A DNA stretch of 29,818 bases from PWPR01 sp046542315 (GTDB lineage Bacteria > Bacillota > UBA994 > PWPR01): contig JBKHBO010000020.1 in assembly GCA_046542315.1 (NCBI GenBank), positions 1-29,818 on the forward strand, in the 5' to 3' direction. Shown here piece after piece: positions 7,222 through 14,476 of this stretch. The number at the start of each line of letters is the position of its first letter. Position 1 is the first letter of the stretch. The translations under genes were made by a program, and so were the position numbers. Under the pieces are notes generated by a model. That model saw nothing but the letters and a program-made list of their open reading frames with translations, had not been told where the DNA came from and searched no databases.

Positions 7222-8997
7222 TTAGTTACTAACTTCATATTGCTTCCATCCTGCTAAATCTATATCACTCTTTTCAATTAAAACAATATCTTTATTTTTA
7301 ACCTCATATATTTTATCAGTCAAATCCAATGAAGTTACCCTATGTGTAACAATTATCAATGTTTTGTCTTTCCATGTGTCTTTTATATAATTGTAAATCT
7401 TCTTTTCGATCTGGCTATCCAGATTTGAAGCTGCCTCATCTAGGATTAGGATATCTGGATTTCTCATCATTGCTCTAGCTATCGCAACAGCTTGTTTTTG
7501 ACCACCAGACAATGATTTACCTTCTTCTCCAACCATTGTTTCCAAACCTTTTTCAAATTTAGCAAAGAAATTCTCCATGTCTAGATCTTTAACTAATTTT
7601 TCAACATCCTCAAATCCTTTATCTTTCAAACCATAAGTAATATTCTCCCAAATAGTCATCGGAAACAAATATGTATCTTGAGGCAATATTTGTATTAATT
7701 TCTTAAACTCACTTTTTATATAGTTTTGATATGGAACATCTCCAATTAATATTTCACCTTCGTCTGGGTCATATTGCCTTCCTAGAACCTTTATAAGTGT
7801 GCTCTTGCCAGCGCCAGACTTTCCAATAATTCCAATATGATCTCCTTCATTAATTGAAAGACTTACATTTTCAAAAATCAGTGTGTCTTTATCATAGCCA
7901 AAAGTAAGATCTTTTATTTCTACATTATACTTACCTTTTGAGGTTTCACCTTCTTTTTCTTTAGGGAAAGTAACCTCTTGTTCATGCTCTAAAAATGTAC
8001 TTATTCTATCAAGTGATGCTCCAGCAGTTTGGTAAGTAGTATAGATTTGTGACAAATCCATAAGTGGACCGAAAATCCTTCTTACATAACTAACTGCAGC
8101 CATTAAAACTCCCAAAGTAATAATATTTTGTGACAGTAAAAGTCCACCTTGCCATATAATTAAAGCCAATCCAATTGCAGCTGCTAGATCCATAATTGGA
8201 AAATGAAGAGCTGAAATAGCAACCGCTTTAATATAAGCATTTCTTGTTTGCTCGCTCAATTCACTTACTTTTGATGACTGATTTATTTCTCCTGAGAAAG
8301 CCTTAACCGTTCTTATACCTGAAATATTTTGCTCAATACCCGAAGTTAGTCGTGCAATGTTCTTTCTTACTTCTCTTTGTGCTTTTCTTAACAACTCACC
8401 AATTAACTTTGTACTAAAAAGTATTATTGGTGCTGTAATTAGAAGTGTTATTGCAAGTCTTAGGTTTAAGAAAAACATAGCAACAGCAATAGCAACCAAA
8501 GTAATAAAGTCACTTATAAAGTAGATAAATCCTTGTGATATGAGATTGTAAATAGTCTCCACATCATTCATAATTACAGATGTAATATCTCCTACTTGGT
8601 GCTTATTATGAAAGTCTATATCTAATTTAATAAGGTGATTATATACTTTTTCTCTAATTGAATATAAGACTGTGTAACCAATTTTTCTTGCTAAAAACAT
8701 CTGCTTATATGATGCGTACCATTGAACTAATGCAAGAACAATATATCCTATGACTACAAATATTAAACCATTAAAATCTTTGGCAGCGATATAATCATCG
8801 ACTGCAACTTTAGTTAAAATAGGTAATGCTACATGGGTCGCAGATATTAAAAATGTTAGCAAGATCGCTATAACTAGCTCTCTTTTCTCGCTTTTAACAT
8901 TGTTTTTTAATATCTTTAAGGCTTTTTTATTTAGATCTCTAAGCTTAAATTGATCATCGACTTCGCTTCGAAGTCTTCCTCCCATTCCTCCTCTCAT
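7222..8997 (-). CDS. ABC exporter half-transporter, TMD-NBD (second of pair)
   Basis: Type IV (MsbA/BmrA-like) half-transporter of 591 residues: about six membrane helices in the first 320 residues, then an ATPase domain. Visible motifs are Walker A GKSGAGKS, the Q-loop in ILPQDTYLF, signature LSGGQKQ, Walker B ILILDEA with the catalytic Glu, the D-loop SNLDS and the H-loop His in VTHRV. Its ATG shares one base with the TAA of the upstream exporter gene (TAATG), so the two are translationally coupled and most likely form a heterodimer like LmrCD or BmrCD. Unlike many such heterodimers, both partners have complete catalytic motifs. The substrate (drug, lipid or peptide) is not determinable; there is no peptidase domain and no bacteriocin gene nearby. 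Confidence 0.92.
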   Translation of the reverse strand: MRGGMGGRLRSEVDDQFKLRDLNKKALKILKNNVKSEKRELVIAILLTFLISATHVALPILTKVAVDDYIAAKDFNGLIFVVIGYIVLALVQWYASYKQMFLARKIGYTVLYSIREKVYNHLIKLDIDFHNKHQVGDITSVIMNDVETIYNLISQGFIYFISDFITLVAIAVAMFFLNLRLAITLLITAPIILFSTKLIGELLRKAQREVRKNIARLTSGIEQNISGIRTVKAFSGEINQSSKVSELSEQTRNAYIKAVAISALHFPIMDLAAAIGLALIIWQGGLLLSQNIITLGVLMAAVSYVRRIFGPLMDLSQIYTTYQTAGASLDRISTFLEHEQEVTFPKEKEGETSKGKYNVEIKDLTFGYDKDTLIFENVSLSINEGDHIGIIGKSGAGKSTLIKVLGRQYDPDEGEILIGDVPYQNYIKSEFKKLIQILPQDTYLFPMTIWENITYGLKDKGFEDVEKLVKDLDMENFFAKFEKGLETMVGEEGKSLSGGQKQAVAIARAMMRNPDILILDEAASNLDSQIEKKIYNYIKDTWKDKTLIIVTHRVTSLDLTDKIYEVKNKDIVLIEKSDIDLAGWKQYEVSN

Positions 8998-10742
8998 TAA
9001 CGTTCACCCCTAACTGTGAATAGTTGGCTTTCAACGAACTCTTTGTATAAATTTAAGTTGTTAAATAAATACTCGTGATCCCCTAATCCTTCTATTTTTC
9101 CATCACTTATAAAAGCAATAATATCCGAATTTTCAATTGTCCATAGTCTATGTGCAATAGTTATTACAGTTCTGCCTTCCATTACATTGTCTAAAGATTT
9201 TTGCAAGTCATCCTCAGTCTTCTTATCTAAATTCGATGTTGGCTCGTCTAAAATTAATATTTTAGGGTCTGTAATCAATACCCTAGCAATAGCTAGCCTT
9301 TGCTTTTGACCTCCTGAAAGCCTGACACCTTTTTCACCAATCTCTGTATTAATACCATCAGGCAAATCATTAATGAAATCAGTTAATATTGCTAGCTCTA
9401 GTGCTTCGTTTACCTTACCTAGACTAGCTTGAGGATTTCCAAAAGTAATATTTTCTAGTATTGTACCTTCAAAAATAAATGGATTTTGTGACAAATAACC
9501 TGTTGAAGTTCTTAATTTATGTAAATTAATTTTTTCAATATCTACTCCATCAACTTTAATATTTCCTTTTTGAGGTTTATAAAATCCCAATATAAGATTT
9601 ATTAAAGTAGATTTTCCCGCTCCACTAGGACCAACTAAGGCAACATTCTTCCCAGCAGGGATATGAAGTGACAGATTTTTAATGACATCTTTTGTGTTTC
9701 CTTTGTAAGCAAAAGTAACATTCTCTAATTCAATATCACCTTTAAAGTCTTCCATCCAACTACCACTATCTAAGTCTTCTTGTTTTTGTACTAGGACTTC
9801 TTGTACTCTACCACCAGCTGCAACTGCATTAAGTGCAGATCCAATTAACATACCTGTTTGTCTAATAGGTCTAGTCAACATGCCCATATAAGTAATAAAA
9901 CCCATTAACATACCTGCTGTAATTAGGTCATTAATGACTAAATAACCACCCCAAAAAAGAGTAAATGCTGTTCCTAAAGCGATTAAAAAGTGTACATAAG
10001 GTAACCATAAAGAAGCAACCTTTGATGCAGATACATTACGCTCTAAAAGTTTATTTGACGACTTATCAAATTTTTTAGCCTCATAACCTTCTGTCCCAAG
10101 AAGTTTTACAGTTTCTATACCATTAAATGTTTGTTGTACAGATGTAGTTAATATTCCAAAGCTCTTTCTAATTTTAGCCATTAAAGGTCTCACAGTGACA
10201 GAATACTTATACATTGCATGACCCATAAAAGGCAGTAATGCTATAAATGCCAATGCTAGAGCAGGCCTCCAAATTAATAAAACGACTAATATTCCAATTA
10301 AAATTAAGAAATTGTTAATTATATTAACCATTGTAAATCCATAAAAATGAGATAATAGATCAGTATCAGAAGTTACTCGAGATATTAAATCACCAACATG
10401 TTGATTATCAAAAAATGTAAAACTTAGTCTGTTAATATGTCTTATTGTTTCTGTCCTTAAGTTATGTACAATTGTTTGACCCACTCTTTCTAATATTATT
10501 CTTTGTCCATAGTAAAGTATTCCCTTAACAATGCTTGCCCCTATTATCAACAAGAATATAATAAATAAATAAGAGCTATCAGCTATAGCAATTTTATCTA
10601 TTGCATCTTTGATTAAGATTGGGGGTACTAATGTAAAAAAGGTGGATAAAACTAAGAGTACTCCGCCCAAAATAGTCATTTTTAAATGCCCTTTATATCT
10701 AGACAATAAAAAGCTAAGAGTACTTTGATTATCTTTCTCCAA
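8997..10742 (-). CDS. ABC exporter half-transporter, TMD-NBD (first of pair)
   Basis: First half-transporter of the pair, with six predicted membrane helices and then an ATPase domain: Walker A GPSGAGKS (about residue 371), Q-loop in YLSQNPFIF, signature LSGGQKQ, Walker B ILILDEP with catalytic Glu, D-loop SNLDK and an H-loop His in IAHRL. The longest frame begins at TTG 10811, but that codon abuts a TATAAT promoter box and has no ribosome binding site. TTG 10742 lies 9 bases after AGAGGAG and gives a protein starting just before the membrane domain, so I prefer it (581 residues). ATG 10775 is possible but lacks a binding site. Its stop overlaps the ATG of the partner gene. Heterodimeric export is inferred from coupling and family habit. 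Confidence 0.9.
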   Translation of the reverse strand: MEKDNQSTLSFLLSRYKGHLKMTILGGVLLVLSTFFTLVPPILIKDAIDKIAIADSSYLFIIFLLIIGASIVKGILYYGQRIILERVGQTIVHNLRTETIRHINRLSFTFFDNQHVGDLISRVTSDTDLLSHFYGFTMVNIINNFLILIGILVVLLIWRPALALAFIALLPFMGHAMYKYSVTVRPLMAKIRKSFGILTTSVQQTFNGIETVKLLGTEGYEAKKFDKSSNKLLERNVSASKVASLWLPYVHFLIALGTAFTLFWGGYLVINDLITAGMLMGFITYMGMLTRPIRQTGMLIGSALNAVAAGGRVQEVLVQKQEDLDSGSWMEDFKGDIELENVTFAYKGNTKDVIKNLSLHIPAGKNVALVGPSGAGKSTLINLILGFYKPQKGNIKVDGVDIEKINLHKLRTSTGYLSQNPFIFEGTILENITFGNPQASLGKVNEALELAILTDFINDLPDGINTEIGEKGVRLSGGQKQRLAIARVLITDPKILILDEPTSNLDKKTEDDLQKSLDNVMEGRTVITIAHRLWTIENSDIIAFISDGKIEGLGDHEYLFNNLNLYKEFVESQLFTVRGER

Positions 10743-10810
10743 ATTTCCCAACTCCTCTCTATATGCTCTGTGCATGTAATCAATTGTAATATAGTCAGGA
10801 GCATATGTCA

Positions 10811-10816
10811 ATTATA
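10811..10816 (-). promoter_or_regulatory. Candidate -10 box of the ABC exporter operon
   Basis: On the minus strand TATAAT lies directly downstream of the terminator of the preceding gene and about 70 bases before the preferred start of the exporter. The -35 position falls inside the terminator hairpin and matches poorly. Confidence 0.35.
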
Positions 10817-10819
10817 TAA

Positions 10820-10875
10820 CTAAAAAAAATACCTAATTGAAATTATGCCTATAAAAAAGCAAATTTCAATTAGGT
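10820..10875 (-). terminator. Terminator of the phospholipase C-like gene
   Basis: A perfect 14-bp stem (10862-10875 with 10831-10844) has a 17-base loop. Read on the minus strand it is followed by ATTTTTTTTAG (10830-10820). It starts 2 bases after the stop codon and separates this gene from the exporter operon. Confidence 0.85.
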
Positions 10876-10876
10876 T

Positions 10877-11674
10877 TTAGTTGAAATCAGTGTCAAACCT
10901 GTCATTGACCACTCGTTTATCAATATTATCAAAATACTCATCAATCAGCTCTGCTGCTGGCAATATAGCTCTAACATATAAATCTTTTAATATTGTGGTG
11001 CTGTCTTGATATTTTCTGATTGGTTTTGGGCGCATTATCATACCCTTTACAAATTTTAATAACCCTTTCCTTCTTTTGCTATGACTATCTTTAACTATCT
11101 TTATTTGTGACATCTCTTCTAATAAAATAGAATATCTTTTCATATCATTGACTGACTTTATAATTTTTTTAGAGGTTATTCTTCTTTCGGGGAAAAATTT
11201 TGCGATTTGACTACCACTTTTGTAATCAATTGTTAAGTGTTCTGCAACTCGATAATTTATTGGGTCATGCCCATCTTCTATTAAAAGTCGTCTATCAAAT
11301 TCTGTTTCTATTTCACTGTGAGAAAGTGTTTCAAAATTATCAGTCAAATAATGTATATATGGATGACACTCACTATCAAGATAAAAGTGACAAATAAAAC
11401 CCGCTATATATGCTTTTGCTAAGTCTTTATCTTCACTTATTTTAATAACACTTTTAGCTCTTGTAAAAAAAGGGGCTGCACTTTTGTTATGCATACGATA
11501 TCCAACTTGATTAACCCAATTCATAACTAGTGGTTTATAGTAAAAAAGTATATCAGGGCCCTGTAATCCTACATTAAATATATCAATATTTTCTAAAACA
11601 ATTTCTTGGTAAGGTTTATCTAAATTAGATAAAACCTTTTGCCCAAATGTATAATGAGTATAGGTGTCTGGCAT
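10877..11674 (-). CDS. Zinc-dependent phospholipase C-family protein
   Basis: A 265-residue protein of the zinc-dependent phospholipase C family (PF00882), which folds as an alpha-helical bundle around metal ions. Family hallmarks are THYTFG near the N-terminus (His7), GLQGPDILFYY (Asp41), a histidine in RMHN (His62) and the helix GFICHFYLDSECHPYI (His96, Asp100, His104), followed by His118 and Glu122; these are the likely metal ligands. No signal peptide is visible, unlike secreted clostridial phospholipases, so it is probably cytoplasmic and its substrate is unproven. The start ATG follows AAGGGGTGATATA, a very good site. It stands alone, with a terminator on each side. Confidence 0.85.
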   Translation of the reverse strand: MPDTYTHYTFGQKVLSNLDKPYQEIVLENIDIFNVGLQGPDILFYYKPLVMNWVNQVGYRMHNKSAAPFFTRAKSVIKISEDKDLAKAYIAGFICHFYLDSECHPYIHYLTDNFETLSHSEIETEFDRRLLIEDGHDPINYRVAEHLTIDYKSGSQIAKFFPERRITSKKIIKSVNDMKRYSILLEEMSQIKIVKDSHSKRRKGLLKFVKGMIMRPKPIRKYQDSTTILKDLYVRAILPAAELIDEYFDNIDKRVVNDRFDTDFN

Positions 11675-11790
11675 TATATCACCCCTTAGAAACTATTTGA
11701 ATACCTACTTAGTCTAATTTTAATCAAATTTAGTTTTAAGTGACTTAGTTACAGAACATACTTAAATAATGAGATATATATATCTAAGCT

Positions 11791-11861
11791 AAAAATAGCC
11801 CTTGACTAGAGCTACCTTATGCTACCCTGGTAAATTCTAAGTAAAGGGCTTTTATTTTTTT
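11791..11861 (-). terminator. Long branched hairpin ending the serine dehydratase operon
   Basis: An outer 7-bp stem AGCCCTT/AAGGGCT (11797-11803 and 11844-11850) encloses a second stem (11805-11810 with 11836-11842, one bulge) and a short TACC/GGTA pairing. On the minus strand it ends in ATTTTT. On the plus strand the T-run is longer (11851-11861), so the element could stop transcription from both sides. Confidence 0.6.
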
Positions 11862-11864
11862 AAA

Positions 11865-12746
11865 TCAACTTTCTCTATTTTTGACAAATTCTTTTGCTGT
11901 TTTTGTTACAGCTAATCCTCCTTCTGATGTTTCACGTAATGAGGATGGAATTGAACGTCCTACTTTACCCATAGCAACTACTACTTCATCAAATGGAATA
12001 AAGCTGGGTACGCCTGCTAAGGCCATCTCAGCTGCAACCACTGCATTCCCTACACCACCAGCATTTCTTTTTGAACAAGGAACTTCTACCAACCCTGCAA
12101 CAGGATCACAAACAAGTCCTAAAAGATTTTTTATCGCCATGGCTGCTGCATTTATGCTTTGGTCTGGAATTCCTCCCATAACTTCTACTATAGCAGCCGC
12201 TGCCATTGCTGATGCACTACCTACCTCTGCTTGGCAACCTCCTTCTGCTCCACTAACTGAAGCAAAAGTTGCAATTACTAACCCTATAGCTGACCCTGTA
12301 AAAAGTGCGTTTATAATTTGTTCTTCTTTAATATTTTTCTCTTCTTGTAATGCTACTAGTATTGCAGGCATTACTCCACTTGCCCCAGCAGTAGGACAGG
12401 CCACAATCTTTCCCATTCTAGCATTTTCTTCTGTAATGGCTAGAGAATATGCTATTGCTTTAGATAAAAAGCTTGATGTTATAGAACTGCCCCCTTGGCT
12501 ATATTGATACATTTTTTTACCACTATGTCCAATTAGCTTCCCCATTGAGTCTTTAGAGGTGTTCACCCCAGCTTCTGCAGATGCCTTCATAACCTCATAA
12601 GTTAGTTCCATTTGGTTATAAACATCCTCTTTGCTAGTTTGACTAATTTGAACTTCTCTATTAAGTGCAAGCTCTCCAATAGACATGTTATATTTTTGAC
12701 AAAGGTCTAATATATCTTCTCCTGTTTTAAATCTATAGTTATTCAT
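11865..12746 (-). CDS. sdaAA: L-serine dehydratase, iron-sulfur dependent, alpha subunit
   Basis: Catalytic subunit (SDH_alpha, PF03313) of the two-subunit [4Fe-4S] L-serine ammonia-lyase, converting serine to pyruvate and ammonia in the cytoplasm. At 293 residues it has the usual length. Typical segments are GSSITSSFLSKA (86-97), VACPTAGASGVMPAIL (115-130) with Cys117, GGCQAEVGSASAMAAA with Cys171, and VCDPVAGLVEVPCSKRN with Cys213 and Cys224. These cysteines include the cluster ligands. It starts 12 bases after the beta subunit gene, behind AGGATGG, and both genes form one operon. The oxygen-labile cluster fits an anaerobe fermenting amino acids; the asparaginase-family gene at 20894 points the same way. 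Confidence 0.95.
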   Translation of the reverse strand: MNNYRFKTGEDILDLCQKYNMSIGELALNREVQISQTSKEDVYNQMELTYEVMKASAEAGVNTSKDSMGKLIGHSGKKMYQYSQGGSSITSSFLSKAIAYSLAITEENARMGKIVACPTAGASGVMPAILVALQEEKNIKEEQIINALFTGSAIGLVIATFASVSGAEGGCQAEVGSASAMAAAAIVEVMGGIPDQSINAAAMAIKNLLGLVCDPVAGLVEVPCSKRNAGGVGNAVVAAEMALAGVPSFIPFDEVVVAMGKVGRSIPSSLRETSEGGLAVTKTAKEFVKNRES

Positions 12747-12758
12747 TTTTTGACCATC

Positions 12759-13433
12759 CTAATAAAGTTTTTCTATAATGATAGCGTATTCCATTTTATT
12801 AACAGCTAATACTGCCTCTAAGCACTCTGGATTAATTTTATTATCTACATCAATTATCATATAAGCTTGATCATTAACATCTTCCCTATAAAGAGACATC
12901 TGTGCAATGTTAATATTATTTTTATATAGAATTCCAGTGACTTCTTGCACAATTCCAACTCTATCCCAATGCCTAGTTACCAAGGTGTGATATTTACCAT
13001 CAATCTGTAAACTAGTTTGGTCAATCTGAGTTATTAAAATATTCCCTCCACCAACAGACCTCCCCTTTACTACCTTTTTACTTCCTGAGAGGCCAGCTAA
13101 TTCAATCTTTACTGTGTTTGGGTGGTCTGCTTGGTCATCCTCTTTAATGAATTTATATTCTAAATTTTTCATCTTTGCAATTTTAAAACTATTTCTAATT
13201 TCTTCATCGTCTGGCATAAACCCTAAAACTCCACCTAATAAGGCTCTATCTGTACCATGACCTTCTAAGGTAGCTTTAAAAGAGCCATATAAATGGAAAG
13301 TAACCGATATGGGATCTTCTCCTAAAATTTTTCTAGCAGAGTATCCTAATCGACACGCACCAGCTGTATGTGAACTTGAGGGCCCTATCATAATAGGTCC
13401 AGTGATATCAAAAACTGATAGATTTTTGCTCAT
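12759..13433 (-). CDS. sdaAB: L-serine dehydratase, iron-sulfur dependent, beta subunit
   Basis: Partner subunit of the [4Fe-4S] L-serine dehydratase. The N-terminal SDH_beta domain (PF03315) has the signature FDITGPIMIGPSSSHTAG, and a C-terminal ACT domain begins near LVTRHWDRVGIVQEVTGIL; ACT domains commonly bind an amino acid and regulate. The longest frame begins at ATG 13451, but ATG 13433 is preceded at a good distance by AGTGGTGAT and matches the family N-terminus (MSKNLSVFDITGP), so I use it (224 residues). A TATAAT at 13466-13471 would place the transcript start too close to 13451, which also supports the shorter form. First gene of the sdaAB-sdaAA operon. Confidence 0.94.
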   Translation of the reverse strand: MSKNLSVFDITGPIMIGPSSSHTAGACRLGYSARKILGEDPISVTFHLYGSFKATLEGHGTDRALLGGVLGFMPDDEEIRNSFKIAKMKNLEYKFIKEDDQADHPNTVKIELAGLSGSKKVVKGRSVGGGNILITQIDQTSLQIDGKYHTLVTRHWDRVGIVQEVTGILYKNNINIAQMSLYREDVNDQAYMIIDVDNKINPECLEAVLAVNKMEYAIIIEKLY

Positions 13434-13465
13434 ATAATCACCACTTCCCATAACTTGTTTATATA

Positions 13466-13471
13466 ATTATA
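13466..13471 (-). promoter_or_regulatory. Candidate -10 box of the serine dehydratase operon
   Basis: A minus-strand TATAAT lies 32 bases before the preferred sdaAB start. No convincing -35 hexamer is found 17 bases upstream, so the assignment is tentative. Confidence 0.35.
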
Positions 13472-13604
13472 TCTTATCAATCTAAAATACGCTATTTATT
13501 AGCTTATTAGAACGTAAAATATAACCTAAGACTATAAATTTTTCATAATGAAGCGCTAATTAGCTTTAATATATTTAGTTGCTCAAAAAAATTAGGAGTT
13601 GATA

Positions 13605-13646
13605 ATGACTTATATATTGAGAGTTTATAGAAAATTATTTAATTAA
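13605..13646 (+). CDS. Possible 13-codon peptide upstream of the ArsR gene
   Basis: ATG 13605 sits 6 bases after AGGAG and opens MTYILRVYRKLFN followed by TAA. The ribosome binding site is better than chance would usually give in this A/T-rich gap, but no promoter is obvious upstream and the frame ends just before the ArsR promoter. It could be a tiny hydrophobic-basic peptide, the remnant of a lost gene, or chance. I do not recognise it. Confidence 0.2.
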   Translation: MTYILRVYRKLFN

Positions 13647-13649
13647 GCA

Positions 13650-13678
13650 TTGACTTCATTGGTTAAGTAATATATTAT
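13650..13678 (+). promoter_or_regulatory. Promoter of the ArsR-cysteine repeat operon
   Basis: The -35 hexamer TTGACT (13650-13655), an exact 17-base spacer and the -10 hexamer TATTAT (13673-13678) form one of the two best sigma-A-type promoters in the window. The transcript would start near 13685, about 28 bases before the regulator gene. Confidence 0.7.
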
Positions 13679-13698
13679 CTAATTTAGCGTTTACTTAA
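13663..13698 (+). promoter_or_regulatory. Candidate ArsR operator, inverted repeat
   Basis: TTAAGTAA (13663-13670) and its exact complement TTACTTAA (13691-13698) flank the -10 box and the predicted transcript start, 20 bases apart. An ArsR-type repressor bound here would block its own promoter. The spacing is longer than the 12-2-12 layout common in the family, so this may be two half-sites rather than one operator. Confidence 0.4.
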
Positions 13699-13712
13699 GC
13701 AAAGGTGGTTTT

Positions 13713-14027
13713 ATGAAAAAAATCGTGTCTTTACTAAAAGCTTTGTCCGATAATACTAGATATAAGATCATTTCAATGCTTTTATATAAGAATTATTGTG
13801 TGAGAAGTTTATCTAAAAAACTGAATATATCTGAATCTGCGGTTTCTCAACAACTAAAGATATTAAAAAGAGTTAACTTGGTAGAATGCGAAAAACGGGG
13901 ATATTTTACCCATTATAGAGTAAATCGTCATATCCTAGTAGAGTTGTCTAATGAGCTTATAAATCTATCTGAGAAGAAATTTAACTCAGAAGAAGATAAT
14001 GAATGTTGTGTAAAGGAGGGGAAATAA
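13713..14027 (+). CDS. ArsR/SmtB-family metal-responsive repressor
   Basis: A 104-residue winged-helix repressor. KALSDNTRYKIISML near the N-terminus and the recognition region ISESAVSQQLKILKRVNLV are classic ArsR/SmtB signatures, with a wing at CEKRGYFTHYRV. Potential metal ligands are a single Cys in NYCVRSL (where ArsR and CadC proteins carry alpha-3 cysteines), the Cys in VECEKRG, histidines near the wing and dimerisation helix, and a Cys-Cys pair in the C-terminal tail (NECCVKEGK). Together these suggest a thiolate-binding sensor, but which metal is unknown. It has its own strong promoter and ends exactly one base before the ATG of the cysteine-repeat gene, so it very likely represses both. 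Confidence 0.88.
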   Translation: MKKIVSLLKALSDNTRYKIISMLLYKNYCVRSLSKKLNISESAVSQQLKILKRVNLVECEKRGYFTHYRVNRHILVELSNELINLSEKKFNSEEDNECCVKEGK

Positions 14028-14285
14028 ATGACTAAGAAAACAAACTGTGAACATCCAGAACGCAAACCTGAAAAAGGAGACTGCAGTAAAGAATTAAAAG
14101 AGAAGTGTCATGGTAAAGACACAGACTGTGAGTATCCTGAGCGTAAACCTGAAAAGGGAGATTGTAGTAAAGAATTGAAAGAGAAATGTCATGGTAAAGA
14201 CACAGACTGTGAGTATCCTGAGCGTAAACCTGAAAAGGGAGATTGTAGTAAAGAATTGAAAGAGAAATGCCACGGTAAAAGTTAA
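14028..14285 (+). CDS. Small cysteine-rich triple-repeat protein, putative metal binder
   Basis: An 85-residue soluble protein consisting of MTKK plus three tandem 27-residue repeats with no linker. Each repeat has Cys3, Cys15, Cys23 and His24, giving the pattern C-x11-C-x7-CH and C-x6 to the next repeat: nine cysteines and four histidines in all, among Lys and Glu with hardly any hydrophobic residue. This is a metallothionein-like composition, but I do not recognise the repeat as a named family. The ATG directly follows the ArsR stop codon and is preceded by a near-ideal AAAGGAGGGG inside that gene. Co-expression with an ArsR-type sensor argues for intracellular metal sequestration or metal delivery. 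That function is inferred; redox buffering through disulfides is an alternative. Confidence 0.8.
   Translation: MTKKTNCEHPERKPEKGDCSKELKEKCHGKDTDCEYPERKPEKGDCSKELKEKCHGKDTDCEYPERKPEKGDCSKELKEKCHGKS
14040..14282 (+). repeat. Three contiguous 81-bp coding repeats
   Basis: Units lie at 14040-14120, 14121-14201 and 14202-14282, in frame with the cysteine-repeat protein. Units 2 and 3 are nearly identical and differ only in the last codons (TGT CAT versus TGC CAC, final GAC versus AGT). Unit 1 differs by mostly silent changes plus Asn/Asp and His/Tyr. The pattern implies a recent duplication of unit 2 or 3. Confidence 0.95.
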
Positions 14286-14302
14286 GAATAAGTTTTGGCA
14301 TC

Positions 14303-14364
14303 TAATTTCAACAAGTGAAATTAAAATACCCCAAGGATTTCCTTGATCACTTGGGGTATTTTAA
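14303..14364 (+). terminator. Double hairpin ending the ArsR-cysteine repeat operon
   Basis: The first hairpin is TAATTTCA/TGAAATTA (14303-14310 and 14316-14323) with a five-base loop. The second is a perfect 15-bp stem (14321-14335 with 14350-14364) whose right arm runs CTTGGGGTATTTTAA. The T-run is short, but the stem is very stable. The two share three bases (14321-14323). Confidence 0.6.
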
Positions 14365-14476
14365 TGCATTATATAATTAGTTTATTGAAATCTTGTGATA
14401 ATTATAGAGAAAATTGAAGGGTAAATTCTATTTATTGATATTAAAAAGAGGAACACACAAAGTTTGATAAATACTG

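Noticed and set aside
11772..11785. AGATATATATATCT palindrome
   Set aside because: Alternating A/T symmetry is common by chance in this base composition, and it lies too far from any promoter I can define.
11881..12507. 208-codon plus-strand frame
   Set aside because: It is exactly antisense to sdaAA, whose protein is unmistakable. The translation is Ala/Ser/Thr/Pro-rich, as expected of a shadow frame.
14040..14282. Short regular repeats considered as a CRISPR array
   Set aside because: The units are contiguous without spacers, in frame and protein-coding.
14032..14301. 89-codon open frame on the minus strand opposite the cysteine-repeat gene
   Set aside because: It is open only because the three 81-bp units repeat the same stop-free antisense frame. 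It has no ribosome binding site and lies under a strongly supported plus-strand gene.
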